Positions 26,601-41,600 of a DNA stretch of 64,000 nucleotides are shown one piece after another; position 1 is the first letter of the stretch; every line of letters starts with the position of its first letter. A program made the translations under genes and the position numbers. A model generated the notes under the pieces. It was not told the DNA's origin, did no database searches, and worked only from the letters and a program-made list of their open reading frames with translations. The stretch is from Aptenodytes patagonicus (Eukaryota; Chordata; Aves; Sphenisciformes; Spheniscidae): contig NC_134949.1 in NCBI RefSeq assembly GCF_965638725.1, positions 16,862,951-16,926,950 on the forward strand. The letters are read 5' to 3'.

Positions 26601-29600
26601 TGAACCAAAACATTTCTGTTTTCCACAAGAGCAATGAAAAGGGAAAGGCAAGCACCTGAAAGCCATGCACCTGCCACCTGATTACCTGAGAATATAAGCA
26701 AGGTAGCTATTGTGGCTCTTGGCTGACCTGACGGTGCTTTCGAGGGAGACAGTGGATTCCCCAATAGTCGTGCGATACATATTTGGCTCTTCTATATATG
26801 TGTTGTTACAGTTCAGAGACCGCTGAAGGAAAAAAAAAGACACAAAGCAACAGTGAATGATCCTACCAAAAACACACGTTACCCACAAGTGCATTAAAGG
26901 TCTTGAAGGAACCAAGTGGTTTTTGATGCTGAGGAAAAAAAATAATTTCCTCTCAAAAGTTTTAATTAAAGCAGTAATCAAGACTTTTGAGAGATGCTAT
27001 CAGTAATCTTTGTACAAGTCACTGAAATCAATCAGACAATTCACTTAACTATGGACAAGCCACCTGTAAGTGTATTTAGGTAACTTCTACCAGCAAGAGG
27101 ATGTTTTTTTCCCAGTGTTTTTTCCTTACAGTTAATAATGTAGCTCTTGTTGCAGTGGAATCGTCTGGAAGAGGTTTCTTTCCAGTTAAAGTGTTCTTCA
27201 AGTGCTTCCTGACTTCTTTGTTAAATACGCAGTGGAAGAAGAAAATGAACAGCCCCTGGATCATTTTAGAGAGAGGAAGAATAAATCTAAATGGTTCATT
27301 ACTACCAAACTGCAAATACAAACAAGATATTAGAGAACAGCCTTTTTGAAGTAGCCCCAGAATTCTAGTTCGTAGTCCATGATTTCAACAGCAATAACTA
27401 TTTTCTGTCTTTGACTAAAATGGCATTGATTGATCTCCTAGGACTTCTTCATAGTTTGCTTCAATGTTCAAATGTGCATAAAGGGCCCAGGAAAATATAC
27501 ACTACGATGTGTTCCTCCAGGACTTACACAGCAGAGCTTGTGGTAGGTGTCACCCTCCCTCATTGTTTGGGAGGAAACGTTCTTCTCAAAATATCTAATG
27601 GGGACCTCAATGTCCCACTGGAAGACACTGCAGGGAGTTTCAGGGTTGTACTTGCATTAAGATTTTAGAGCTTTTATACCAATGATGAGACAAAATCAAC
27701 AGCAGCACATTAAAAATGTCATAGCCTTTAGTGAAAATCTCTGGAAATGGGGAACTTCTGCGGTAGGTGTTACTGTTACTTAATAGTGTTGCTTAGAGAC
27801 CTTTAGAAAGCCTTGTAAAATGTGGAGAAATACTGGGGGGGCAGAGAGTCCCAACTTTTGCCCCATATGTTCCTCGATTCAGCAATACCTCCTGGTGGGA
27901 AAATTGCTGAAATCCTCAGGGCTGGGCAGTTGTTGGCTGCCAGGAACACACATTAACAGCTTTCGCTGGGGGCAGGGGGCACACACGTGTGTGCCTTCAG
28001 ATGTATTTGCTCTGAGGGAATTCATGCAGCTGCCAAATTGTTATCAATTTTGGTTGGAGATATAGTACATAGAAGCCAATCACTCATGAAGTTGCAGCTG
28101 TACCAACATCACAAGATGCCTGCATTTCATGATTTCAGCCAAAGCAATTGACTTAGAGAAACTTTAAACTTCAAGCTCACTTTCTAAACATTCAATCAAA
28201 TGTGATCTTAGCTGGCATTAGCACTTTGGGATTATTCATTAATAAAATTCACATAAATGTCTCTTTAAAAATGCAACTTCAAAGAAGGCAAAGACATGAA
28301 ACGCCACATACCACTGTGCCTCCCTGGGCAAGTTTGGAGAATTCCAGCTGCTGACTTTCCTCCCTCTCATCAGGTTTATCTTTAATTAAATTTTATTTTA
28401 GGCTTGTGGAAGCCTGGGTTTACAGCCCAAGTAGGTGTATTTATTTCAGAGCACACCAGTTACAGTGGCAAAATAACCTTGCTCCAGGCTGGCCTACCTG
28501 GTGTGCTTCCAGGGAACGGACAGTCAACTCCAGAGGAGACCCATCAGACTTCTTTTTCTCTTTGGTTGCAATTTGTGGCTGTTGTACTGTAGCTGACAAG
28601 AACAGCCTGCTAGCAGTAGCTGTTTTAATACTGCAGGCACTTGCCATGACAGTTACTGCTATCCTTAGTCACATTCAAATTGTGACCAACATGAAGCTTC
28701 ATGACTACTTCCGTGCCAGGCCTCCTACAAATAACTATGTTCTGCATCTTTAATCAACGTGTGCACACTAGGACAGGCAACCCAGTAAACCCCTAATGCA
28801 ATGAGCTGTGTTTCAAAATCATTATTTGGCTCATTTACTTAAACAGTAGCTTAATTTGTGAAAGCCTTGAACTTAGAGCCATCCACTCTGGGTGAAATAA
28901 AACAATTGTTTTATTATTTGTCATAGCAACAGAACAACTGTTAACAATGAGCAGGCAGAAGACAGTAACAAAGATTTTTGTCTCTAGAAAGACAAAGATA
29001 TAATTGCCTTCTGTTATTTATCTGTCACAGGTTACAATAGTAGACCACATCTTTAGAATGACTAAAAGTGAGAGATGCAATTACGCAAAGTTATGGTTTT
29101 GGTGAAAAGAACCCTCTCTTTTCTTAAAGAGAGCAAAAATTGTACTTGACATCTCTGTCATTCTTAACTCAGCTCATGTTTAGCAGGTTTTTGGAGGTCT
29201 GGGTGCAGCAGTGTGCTCACCAAGGTCTGCCACGGACAAGATGCCATCCAACTTACCTGCAGGCAGCTGAAAATGGCAAAGAGATAGTGAAATGTCATGA
29301 CGTCGCTGTTCACCGCCATCAGACCCAGCAGCCACGTGGCACTGACGAGCAGCAAGAGCAAGAACGCTGTTCGCAGCACAGAGCTGTAAAGCAAACACAG
29401 ATGGGCATTTGCAGTGCGACAGGATACATGAGAATAGCCCAACTTCTCCGCATGGGCGGTGCCACGTGCCCAATGATTTGCCAACTGGAAAGGACCTTTG
29501 GGAAAATTAGGGCAGTGTTCACCAGCTCCCAGTTCCCAACTCTCTCACTGCACTACTCAGTGACTTAGCATATTCAGGTAAAAAAAAGGTGTTTTCTTTT

Positions 29601-32600
29601 CAAGTTAATTTCCAAGGTTTTCTTCAAACAAACCAGGCTATATGCCAAGCCCACGCTGTTCAGCCTTGTTGACTCTGAGGAAGAGATCTGGGTGGTAAAT
29701 GGCCATGTCTGTCTCATTTCTGTTTGTTGAGTTCACTCTCACATTCCTTCTCAACATTACAGCCCAAGGTTTTCGATTGAGGGCACTCAGGGGAGTATTT
29801 ATTTGCTTAAAAACTTTATTTCCATAGAAGCTTTCAAAAGAAGGCCACAATTCTAGGCAAAAGTTTTGTATTATGAGTAAAATAGCTGGCATTAAGTAGC
29901 AATTATACTCCATTTGTTTAGGGAGGTTTAAAAAAGAAACTTAAAAAGTTACCCAACAGCCAGGGCTGAATAAGTAGCTAGAAGAAGCCTTTTGAAATCT
30001 CATACAACTACCTATTTAAAAAAAAAAAAAAGGGGGCTGTCTTGCCACTAGCTAATCACGTTTCAGTTCACAGGTAAATTCTGAGCTTTGGGCAAAACAG
30101 ACGTTAATGGGAACAGGCTGCCACAGCAGCTCGGGAAGGCAGCAGGTTGCAGCTTGTGAGGCTTTCTGCTTGTCCCACGGGGAGCAGGATGGGGGGAGGC
30201 TCGCCCTCTGCACGGGAACCTCAACGGGTCTCTGCCACGACATGGCCGGTCACCCAGGCATTTGTGAGGGGAGACCTTTCTGAGCCATGGGTGAGCACGG
30301 GGAGACCCAGAACTATGTCTACCAGGGCATGCCATGGGTGGAGGTGAAGTGACAGTGTAGTAGGGAGTATGATGAAAGATCTGGAAGGACTGTAATGATA
30401 TCATCCAGAGACCAGACCTTTCCCTCTTCCCTCCCTTCCCCTGCCTACACTTGGTGGTCGTGCAGGGCACTATAGTGGAGGTTTTACAGAGCCTCCAAGG
30501 GAACCCCAGGAGTAGGTGCTGGTGAAGCAGCTCCAATTGCCTCTACCAATGCTGACTGTCTCCTCCAAATATCTTATTCATTTCCCACCCCAACACTTGT
30601 TTTTAGTAAATTCTGTCCCTTTATTATTCCTGGCCAGAACTTTTTCTACAGGTTTTTGAACCCAAACTTACACGACTCCGGTTTTTTCAAATGAACGTTG
30701 CCTTCGTCTGCACGATGCTTTCATTGCCAGTACAAAGATGACAGTGTTTATCTGAAAGAGAAATCGAAATAACAGCATGGATTCCTTCTATAAAGTTGTT
30801 AGGGCTCAGTTTTCAATGACAATGAAATTTTTATCTTAAAATGGTTTGTGGTGCCAAGAATATTTTTCCTTCAATTTACATGTCTCAAAGTTCCAAGATT
30901 CACCTCGTTTCAAGCCAACATAGCCAAGAACATCCTGGGACTTGATCTGGATAAAACCCAGTATGACGGCCCTATGCAGAGGCTTGTGTGAAACATAAAA
31001 ACTCAAGAATGGCTGTCCTTGTCCAGACCAGAGTCCAGTCAGCCCAGCACCTTGTTTCAGCTGGGCCGAAGCAGAATATAGTAACGGAGCAAGCATATAG
31101 CGATAATTCCTCTGAATACTCCTCCAGCCTCCACCGATTTCCAGAGCTGGGATGTACTAGGTGGGGTGGTGCATTTGTATGTAATCATTCATTGGAAATA
31201 TTGATGCTGGCAATTTGTCCAGTTACTTTCTGAAACCATGCAGAGCTTTACTACCGCCATTGTCTTGTTTCTGTGAGTTTCTAACTTAACTCCCTGTGGA
31301 GCGACGGTGTAGCTCGTCCTGTTTGTTCTGAATCTGCCACTTCCTACTACTAATTGTGTTGGAAAAGACACTGAACGGTTGGCTCCACGGTAATATTCTC
31401 TAGGCCACCATGCTATTACAAGCTCCTCCCTATCCCCTTCTCTGCAGCTTTCTCTTCTCTAGGCTGAAGGCTCCTAGTCCATTTAGTTGCTCCTCTGGCG
31501 GGGGCTGTCCCATGTCTCTGATGACTCGTGACCCCAATCTACACCACTTCCAGGTCTACTTCATACTTTTTAAGATGAGGAGACCAGACTTGGTATTCAA
31601 GATGCAGTCACACCATGGATATGTATCTTCTGGTGCTCTGTTACTGAGGGATGTTTTAAGGGAGAAGTTAAACACCAGCCAATTCTTTTAAATTCCTGAA
31701 ATTGGAATTATTTAATATTCCTTTAGGACTTCTGGATGAAGGGACTTGTTACGGCTCACTTTGTTGATTTGTTTTATAAGCCCACCGACCAACCCTTCAA
31801 ACATGGAACAAAGCAAACAGGAAAAAATAAATAGGTTTCTGGCCATACATTGCTCCACAAGCAATCTTTGCACTGGCAAGCAGCCCTGATTTCCAGGAGC
31901 TTAGCTCATGTCTTATCTGTTTAAGCAAAAGAAGCAAGCTTGAGAACATCAGCTTCAAATGTAAAGAATACAGTCACTTCACATTATGACTATTGGTTGA
32001 CTAAACATAAAAGAAAAGGTAGCAGTAAGGAAGAGACAGCTCAGGATGCCAACTCCACCATACTTACAACTACAACAATTACGATAGGCCCAGCAAAACT
32101 CCAGATAAGGGTGTCATGAACAGACAACCAGCAGAAATCAGGGTTCCCATAGCCTTGTGGATCCAGACCAACAGCAAGCCCTGGGTCACAAAGTGGAGAG
32201 AAAGTATATCAGAAAGGTGCTGCTGAGATCTTCTATATAACCAGGAACATTTTCGAATCATTGTCTGACAAACAAAATCATAATGGCAAAATGTGTTCAA
32301 TAGGACAGTCTGGGAAGTCAAAATCAAGGCAAATATTGAAATAAAACTTTTGTAAATCAAAACCTTTACGCTGGTCACTCCATATCAAATGATACTATGA
32401 GTTTTGCCTACCAGAACAAAGTTCAGCTGCATAAAAACGACAACAAATGCAAGTCCCAAATTAATTCTGTTTCAGCAGTTTTATAGTCATACTCACACAG
32501 TGTGATGAAGCCTTGAGGGTGAGTGACATGTTGAGGAATTTCAATAAGCCTATGCAGTAGAATGACATGAAGGAGGAGGAGACAACTATACTACAAAAAA

Positions 32601-35600
32601 AAGTGCATTCTTAACTGCCGTGAGCTTGCTGTCACTAAAATAACACCAGAGACAAAGAAACCTGGGAACTCATGGGAGTTAACCGCTTGAGCTCAGGTGG
32701 GATTCATTTTGAGCTGCCATCCCAGGAACCTCACCTTGCTTTCAGCGCTGTTTGAAATGGAGTTTGCTAATGGCCCAAGGCAACTGAGTTAAGAACACAC
32801 CTTTTATTGTTTTATTTTTCAAAGCCTGGACAATTCCAAGGGAGTCTCTGAGTCCAACCTCCACCTGCTGATTTACAGTGCCGTCTGATTTGGTGACCTA
32901 CACCTCGCCCATATGGCGATGGACTGGGATTGCTGCCTTTGACTTGCAAAATACTGCAGAGGTCTTCCTTATTCAAGACACAGAAATTGATCCCTACGAG
33001 GCCTATGGCCAATGACATATGGTAAATGGCTGCAGCACGTTGTCTGGGCATCGGGGGCACCTATTGTGTTGAGCGTATGTCCTGACTCAAGCAGGTGGCC
33101 AAGGTTGATGGCAGTGCCGTTCTCTGCAAGGAGAATTAATAAATGCCTTTTTTTTTAATTGAAGCCTGTGTGCTTTGATGAAAAGACACTGAAAAAGGGA
33201 GAGGTAGCTGCATTTCACTCTCAATGCTTAAAGCTGGCCCACAGCCAATATTCACATCTGGTACAAGCCTACGGTCTATGAAAATTAAACTGGCTATTTG
33301 GCAAAGCAGTGGATATTGGATCTGTTTTCTCTGAAGTATGGAATGAGATAGGACTGGTCTCCCTCCCTGCTCCCATTGGCCTTTCCACCACCCCCTTCAG
33401 CAGTTGCCATCCAGAAAGAATTAGCCATAAATGATTAAGGGATCATAAAGTATTTTATACAGATGTAATTCTATAGACACAGCCTGTTTCCCAGGACTTG
33501 ATTTCCCCATTAGTGGGACTTACGTTTTGACCAGACATCTGGCTCTAAAAGTAATTGGCAGACAGCAACATTTTTTCACCCTCAAAATCCTACCCCAAAG
33601 TTCTCCATTAAACAAATGGGGTGAATTGCAGTCTTCCGGTATGCGGTTCAAATTTTACTAGAGTCAACAGTATGTGAAATAACACTACCCAAAGGCAGGA
33701 TTAAGCCAATGCAATGTAATATAGAGAATCATTCTGGCACATCAATAAATGCTGCAGCCTGGTCGTCCTGAGCAGACTAAGCATGTGGGCTGCATGATAG
33801 CTCACTGACGTTGGCAGAAACTGGGGCTGGTCCTATGGCTGAGCCAAGCATCCTGTGGGGACCAGCACACATCCCGGGAGCATGTCAAGAGCATGCCATG
33901 GGGAGGTGCTGCCGGAGGGGCACGTTTTGAACCTTCTGAGCTCCTGCGGGCTCAGCAGCCGTGTGTGACTCAGGTGACTGCGGGTCAGCCTCACCTCTCT
34001 CCTGACTCATCGCCTCACTTAGTATTCACAGCAAATAGCCGATTTGGAAAGTGCCATTTTCTGGGGGATATTGGTTTTAGGGCTAGGTAAGAACCTGTTT
34101 TAACATGAGCACTGCAGTCTCCATGGCAAAGCAGTTACAGCACACATATGCCAACCGGTTAGCGTGTTGCCACGAAGACATGCAGAACTGGAGGGGTCTT
34201 GCTGGGTGCCAAATCCAGCCCTTTGCTCCTGAGGCAAGGAGGTCATAAAATCCCTCTCCTAGATGGATCAAACTACATTTTAAAATGAGCAAGCTTAAAG
34301 CAAATTTAAAATGTTCTACTGTCGCTCCCCATGGAGGAATATTCCAGATCTGCACTCTTTCGATGGCTGTAAGCCTTCTCCCAACTTCCATCCTACTTTT
34401 ATTCATGGCAATTTACTTTTCTATGCTGTGATTAAATGTGGCTCTTCCCTGCTGGAGTGTTTCCTATGTAAACATTTTGCTAAGTTTTCCCCCCCCTAAA
34501 GGTCAAGGTTCCCTTCTGCAGGCAGCCTGGTCCCATCACAGATGCCTTAGGACCACTATGTCCCAGCTTGAAATGTATATCAGTCTGAGCATGGAAAATA
34601 GAAAAAATAAATAAACAAAACAGAGTAAAACCACTGCTAACTGTAGTTTGTTTGGTTTTTTTTTTTCAGGATAGCTATGATAAAGATGAAATGGGCTAGA
34701 TATTTATCTTTCAAATAAAACAAAAAAGCCCTTTGGATGTCCAAGACTAAAATCCCTTCCCATACCTAGACTTTTCCACTATTAAGAAGCATATACAATC
34801 CTTCTCTCATAAAGCAATTTAAAAGAAATTGCATTTAAGATCATGTTATGAAGTTGGAACCTTTTTACTGTTTAGATATTAAAATTTAAAATTTATAAAG
34901 AAGCTTATTTAAAATATATACAGTAACAAAGTTTTCCAGGGGCAAGAAATCCCACATTGTGCTATTTATGATGAAATAACTTTCTCTTCAGATGATTTCT
35001 AAACCTGGAAGGGCAAACTAAAGGCTTAGTTTTCTTTATCCTTTGTTTCACAAAATCCTCTGACTTGCTCAGTAATAGAGATATGACTTTTCATTTAAAT
35101 GAACTGCAAATTCAGTAGATTCAGAGTTTAAATTACAGGAGACAACCTGGAACCATAACTCATAGTTTTAAAAGTGCAGAATAGTTCCATATCACAGACA
35201 ACAATATCTAAGTAGAAAAATGTAAAAATGGTGTACTTGTAATATTTAGATTGCATAACACTGCTGTTGAGAAGTTCTGAATTAATTTAAAATTCAGGAG
35301 AGAAACTAAACATGAAACAGCAAATCCTTCTGACAAAAATCTTCTAAAAAGCTATGTCTTCTGAAATGCAAATTGTTTACTGCTATTTAATGATAATACT
35401 TCTTTTCTACCGGAAATGATGCTGCCAATTATCTGATGGCACTTAAACATTCCTAAATATATTGCAGTAGTCCTGTATGTAGTGACAAAAGTTACACAGG
35501 TCTGAAATGTTTTAGAAGTTCAAGGACGATTTCTATTTAAAATGTCAGAGAGATGTCTAGAGTGGCAGAGCCTTCTGGGCTGCACCTTCCACTGTGTTCC

Positions 35601-38600
35601 GGATAAATTGATAGAAGCAGAAATTATTTATGCACAAGGTGATATGGAAAAAACTTACCAGCTCTCCAGAATGAAAGCTAACCTGTACTAACCTACGTTA
35701 TGATTCTGTATTACACTTTCTTAAGTTACATAGAAAAAAACCCCATGTATTTTTAAAATTCTAACTTGTTCCACAGTATTTTTCCAAGTGTATATGAGTG
35801 ATAGCTATTTGTTTGATCTGAGAGACATCTAAACCTCTGGTGTTGCTGACAGTATGTTGCTATCTGTAAAAATAAAAGTAATTGGATAAAAGTTAACTGC
35901 CTGCCTATGATCTGATTTCCCATATGCCAACAGATACATGCTGAAATAGTTGAACCAAAAAACCCCGCTCCAACTGTTCTGTGAAGCGCACTTCCTAAGG
36001 AGCTGTCTGTCTGAATTAACGCAGCACCAAGCGCTTAGGATAGCACTGGAAATGTCTGATTGCAAAAATAGGCATGGTGAGGGCGGAGATGGATGTGCTC
36101 CTGTGGATCACCCTGGAACAGTTTAAAAGATTACTGCCTCCAGCTTTTCATTACTTTTCCTCAACTGGAAGTTATTGCCTTTGTATCTGAAATGAAGTAA
36201 AAGGCTGCTTGAGTATTCCCAGCTCGTTTTTATGCCAAGTAAAACAGAACTGCTGAAATCCCTTTCAGGGAGCATTTACTGCTGGTCAAGGGTACGCAAC
36301 GGTAACGTCCAGTGAAGGGCAGTAATGCCCTGCTCGGCAGCATTGCTGCTGAAGCCACTGCAGCTACCTTCCCCGAGAGACCGTGTGCCCGTATCCCGAG
36401 GTACCAGCACAGGGAAGGAAAATTTCTGAAGGCTACAGGCAAAGTTGTTAAAATACAAATACTGTCATTCCCAAGTAATGTTATCAAGTCCTGTTTTAAT
36501 CTAGGTGCGATTATGTTTACATTAATGTAAAACCCCCAGTATCACTTCAACTGGGGCAACAGACATTTGGTACACAGATCTGCCAAATTCAGGCTGACTT
36601 CTGCTAGACATGATTTGGTGTTGCCCTCATTCAGGAAAACACTGAAGTGATAGCAGTGGTTGAGTGCACCCATAGCTGTCTTGGAGGGGGCAACTTTCCT
36701 GAATCTGGCCAGTGAAGATGGCAGGGAAGGGAAATGAAGCTGGTTTGGGGTGGTTGAGGGTACCTGTTATGATGGCAGGAATGCCCCAGCCAACGACGTA
36801 GTAGAACCGCATGTGCCCGAAGTTGATGTTCCTCACTTCAGTCAGCATCCGGTAGATGTGTAGCTGCTCCACAAACATCCATGCAAAGGTGCTCATGTAG
36901 AAATAATGCAGGAGGATGGCAATCACGGTACACACAAACTGCAGAAGGGAAAGGGCAGGCAAATTAGAGTTGCTCTTCTGAATCGCAACCTGGTGAGTCA
37001 CCAGCTCCCCCATGCAGTTAAAGGCAAGTGTAATAAAAAGGTTTTGGCAGAACAAATATACTGCCATTAATTAAGTTTTTCAGAGTTTCAGAAAAGCTGT
37101 TCATATTGTGAAAGCTTTTTTTTTTTTTAAATTGTGGCCTGTTCTGAGTCTGGTTCAGCTTTACCCTATCAACCCAACATGCTTTTGGTCACTGCCCTTG
37201 CCCTCCACATTCTGTGGTTAATTTCTCTGTGCATATTTGCTGCACAGGTGAGGATTTTGGCTATCCTGACCAAATTCCTTCTGCTTGCAGGGGGGGCAGG
37301 GCCGGCAGAGCTCCTGACTCTTTCTCCTGGTGCAGAGCAGGAGGCGGGGATGCTCCTACAGAGGCTGCAGACCCTCTGCCCTGCCTCGTGTATGAGTCTT
37401 GCCTGCACAATGCCACTACACTCAATTCAGCGACAGCGTGTTTAACTACATCAGCTAAGCCAGCCTCACTGCAAAGCCAACAAATTGCTCCTGGGAACGG
37501 CCACCTTCAGCCCTGCACTGACTTGGTGCCTCCCATTTCCACATCAAGGGCCATCCTATGGGTTTTTCTGCTACTTCATTCTTTCCAGAGAGAGAGATCT
37601 CCCTCCAAGGAAGTGTGCTATTTTGGTACAGTTTTGTTTTGTGTTAAAGTAGACCATGTTTTGTGCCTGATATTAGTAGATAAAAAAGTACAAAGAGACT
37701 CTTCTTGTGTTTGGCAGAGATGGAGGAGAGGTGTGAGACAGATCTTGGGTCTTCAGATTAGGACCAGTCACTGAAAAAGTCCTTCTTGCTCTGAAAAAAT
37801 TCACTTCTGGGGACAGAAATCCATGAAGCTTCAGCCCAGGAAAACTGAACGTGCTGAACATGAGCAATAGGTGATCTATAGACCTTAACCAAAGAAATCC
37901 AGCCTTTCTTTGAGGAATTTTCTTATCAGTTAAATGAAATGTCTGTCTCACAAATAGGCAAAATCTGACGTGATCTTATGATCTAGCATAAGCTCAGCAG
38001 ACCATTTTGCCCCTGTGTGACTGTGTCATAGGTCTGAAAAGGTCTGTTCCATCTACAGTTCCTTTTCTGGGACTCTTTTTAAAAAAAAATTGAGAAGCAA
38101 AAGCATGGATGCATCCATGGGGTAAGGCAGTGGCCCTCTTTTTTATCCTTGCAGCTCTGCCCTTCACTGATGAACCCTGCAGACCTTGCACATCTATACT
38201 TCAACAAGTCATGGAGGATGCCTGGCCATTGTCACTGGACTAAAATGATGCAGCCAGAAGTAGATCACCACCTACTCCGCAGATAAATCCAAAAAGTGGA
38301 ATCAAACTTGTATCTAATGTCAAAATCAGATATTAGTGGGAGAGTGGCTTCTAGGCCCTACCTGGCTTGAGCAGGGGGGTTAACCCCCTTCTCGTCCACT
38401 GCAGAAAACCGCCCTAACCACTAGGCTGTAGGATATTCCGGATTCAGAAATGCTCAGCTCTACCCTCCTCTTGAGGCTGTGCTACCTGCAGTCAGGCACA
38501 GAAGTCATGAGGACAAGCAGAAAACAGGCTAGTGCTGGCTGGGTAGTTCACGTCTTCAGCTAGGAATAAGGGGATCTGGGCTTCCAGTACCAGGTCTGGA

Positions 38601-41600
38601 TTTGGTTTTTTCCCTATGTCAGCAGTACAAGGTGGACCACTCAGCTCTGCCAGGCTGAGAGCAGCAAAAATGAAGGACCTGCTGAAACCAAAGAGACTGA
38701 GTCCTTAGTGTGACTAGGAGAAACAGCTACAGTGGGCAAACTGGTAGCTGAAGTCATCTTTGTGACCAAATGGCCACCTTGAAACCTCTGACCTTCACAG
38801 ACTTGCATTTCTCTAATACCTGCTAACCAGCTTTCCCTCCCAGCTTAATGGTTTGATGGGTGAAAACGGGAATGACCACAAGCATCCGATACCGGAACTG
38901 AAATCTCGCAATTAACCTTCTCTTTTCAGAAGCAAAGCAAAGGATTTTGCCAACAATCTGTTGATAAGCTTGAATTAAGAGCACTTTGTGTAATCATTCA
39001 ATTTTCATTTCAAAATGTTTTACACTGTGTTTTGGATCCTTTTGTTCCTGTGCAGCACTGACCCTGCTTTCAGATTTTGGCATGACTTTTTAGTGTTTTT
39101 TCATGGTATAATGCTCAGAAACGTAAGTTTCCCTGTTTAACTTTGCTGAGTGAAGGAATCATACATAGACGGCCAACTTTCTGGATTCACTTACTGCATC
39201 AGCTTTATTATAACACCAAGTGTTATTGAAAATGTAGCTCACCAAATAGAAGACCTTTCTTCCCTCTATGTAAGCAGGGCTTTTTTTGTTCCTACTGGCA
39301 CATGCATATGAGTAGACTGCTGCCCTGAACATTACCTTTTTCAGGTAAGAAAAAAAGAAAGAAAATAAATCACTTTCTATCAATAGTCCAGGGAAAGATT
39401 AAAACCTCGCCCAGAAATGTGACTGTTAATTTACAGAAACCCATAAAAGCCAGGCTGGGTGCCAAGCAGCGCAGCATTATTTGTGCTCCAGCATTCTTTC
39501 CCTCTTTATGTTCATCAGTGCATGACTCGTTAGACAACTCTCATTCCATACAGACAGATGAATAATTGTCTCAAGCAGACATGACTTACAGCCCTCCTAA
39601 CTTCTCAGATTGACTGGGTAGGCTGTAAGGGACGGCTTTCTGCTGTATGAAATATATTCTGTAACCTAAAGATCTTTGTAAGTGGGTTAAAGGTTTGGGG
39701 TGTTTCATTGAGTAACAGTACAGGACATGATCACACCATGAGCTCCAAAGCACGAAAATGAGGAGCAGAAGAGAACAATCTCACCAAGTACGACCGTTAG
39801 TATTTGTGGTATTGCTGTAATGAACTGTTTTACTACTCTTATAAACCTTTGCTTGGTGCTTCATGATACTATGAAAGGAATCGGGAAATGAGGAGCCATC
39901 ATTTACAGCATAATTTTTGGCAAGATCCTGCAGGGATGTGGGCTTGGCCCCCTGCTCCTCAGTACTCATGTCGGAGAACTGAAAGAGCATAAACTCCCCG
40001 CTAGTGAAAAGCAGTGAAAAATGAGTGGTGTGCTCAAGAAGGCATGGGAAAGGTCAAGTTACACGGAGTGCTGTGGATCGACTGGCAAGGTGAGTTTGCT
40101 TGGGCAAAGTTATTTTAATATGCAAACTCGTATACTGTGAAACAAAGGCAACATGGGTCACACATGATTTGAGACCATATCCCAGAGGGCAGGTCACTGC
40201 AGAAGACCTCACCATAGCAGCAGATAACTGGAGTTCCTGGTACAGGGGAGTATCGGAATATGGGACTGGAAGCGACACTACCAGCTGGAAAGCTTCGTCC
40301 AGTTTAGCATTCACAAATGTCCAAAAGGTAAAGTGGGAGAAGAAAGCCCAGAAAAAAGGCAACAGAATAACCTGAATCTTAGAAATTGAAGAATTTAAGC
40401 AGCTTAATTTTATTTAGTTTTCCAAAAGAAATACTATTGAACAGAGGCTTCCTGAGAAGACAATTTTTATGACAGAGGTTTCTCAAATTTACTAGGAAAA
40501 GGTCTTGACAGCACCCAGTTACTGGAAGTTGAAATTAGACAAAATCTGACAGCATGTTTAACTGGGATGAGACACTACGGCACCTTACACTAACAGAGTT
40601 AAGGGACTCTGCCATCACAAAAAGTCAAGGTCAGATACTTGCTAAAATGCATGTTATAGCTCAAATGGATATCAGAATCCAGGGTGAGACTTTAGGCTTA
40701 AGTTATATAGTAAGTGAGGCTACATGGTCAGGCACAATGGTGTCGTTACCATAATGGTGATGATACCCGTTGAATGTAGGCATTTTCTCCCATTTCTGCT
40801 GCTTGGACAATGTGGAATCAGCGTGGTTAATTTCATCTCAAGATTGTACTTCCCTCTCAAAATTTAGATTGAAACATGTACAGTAAAGGATTTCTAGAAT
40901 ATAAATTTTCTTCAGTGTTCAGATAATCCCTGCACTAATATTTTGAATATTCTTCATATCTGTTAAGGACATACATACATACTTTTTATTGCATGTCATT
41001 CCCCATCTGTCTACTGACTGGTAAAGGTGACTGTGAAGCTTGGCAGTGCTGGAACCCTTGCCTGCTTGTCTCCTACCTGACTGCATGGTAACCATGACTT
41101 TTGAGACGGGTGCTACTAAGAATTAGCAGCAATACTACATATAATGCTACATAGTTAAGATAGCAATGAGGTCCTAGGTACAGAACATACACACTTCATG
41201 TGTGGTGTGTATCTCATATTCAGTCCATTCATAGCTTGTGTTTCTTGACATGCGCAATGCTGGAGGTGCCTGCACTAAGCTTTGGCAACAGATATGATGG
41301 GCTGAAGCCAAGAATCACTGTGGCTGGGAGGCACAAAGCAAAGCGACAGGTTTCCTACTGATTCTTGGATGTAGCAAGCTGTCCCATGCCTGGCAAGTGG
41401 CTTCTCCAGAATGGCCATGGTGGGTGTGCAACATACATATTAGCACCTGCACAGCAACATATAGTTGACCACCTACCAGTCAACACCAGGAGTCGTTTGG
41501 GCTTGTGAGGTATCTGCTGCAGGAGAAACTGGAAAGTCTCCTACTGAACAGACAAAGCAAGACAGAAAACATACTGATGGAAAGGAAGGAAGAAATCAGT

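Noticed and set aside
32812..33060. 82-codon minus-strand frame in a CELSR1 intron
   Set aside because: No motif, no matching splice borders, and the flanking exons already join in frame.
37080..37774. Overlapping plus-strand frames of 103 and 186 codons
   Set aside because: Antisense to the CELSR1 intron, no family resemblance, no promoter features.
38380..38440. Possible tRNA gene on the minus strand
   Set aside because: A-box and B-box-like sequences are present but the cloverleaf stems do not form; a tRNA-derived SINE explains it better.
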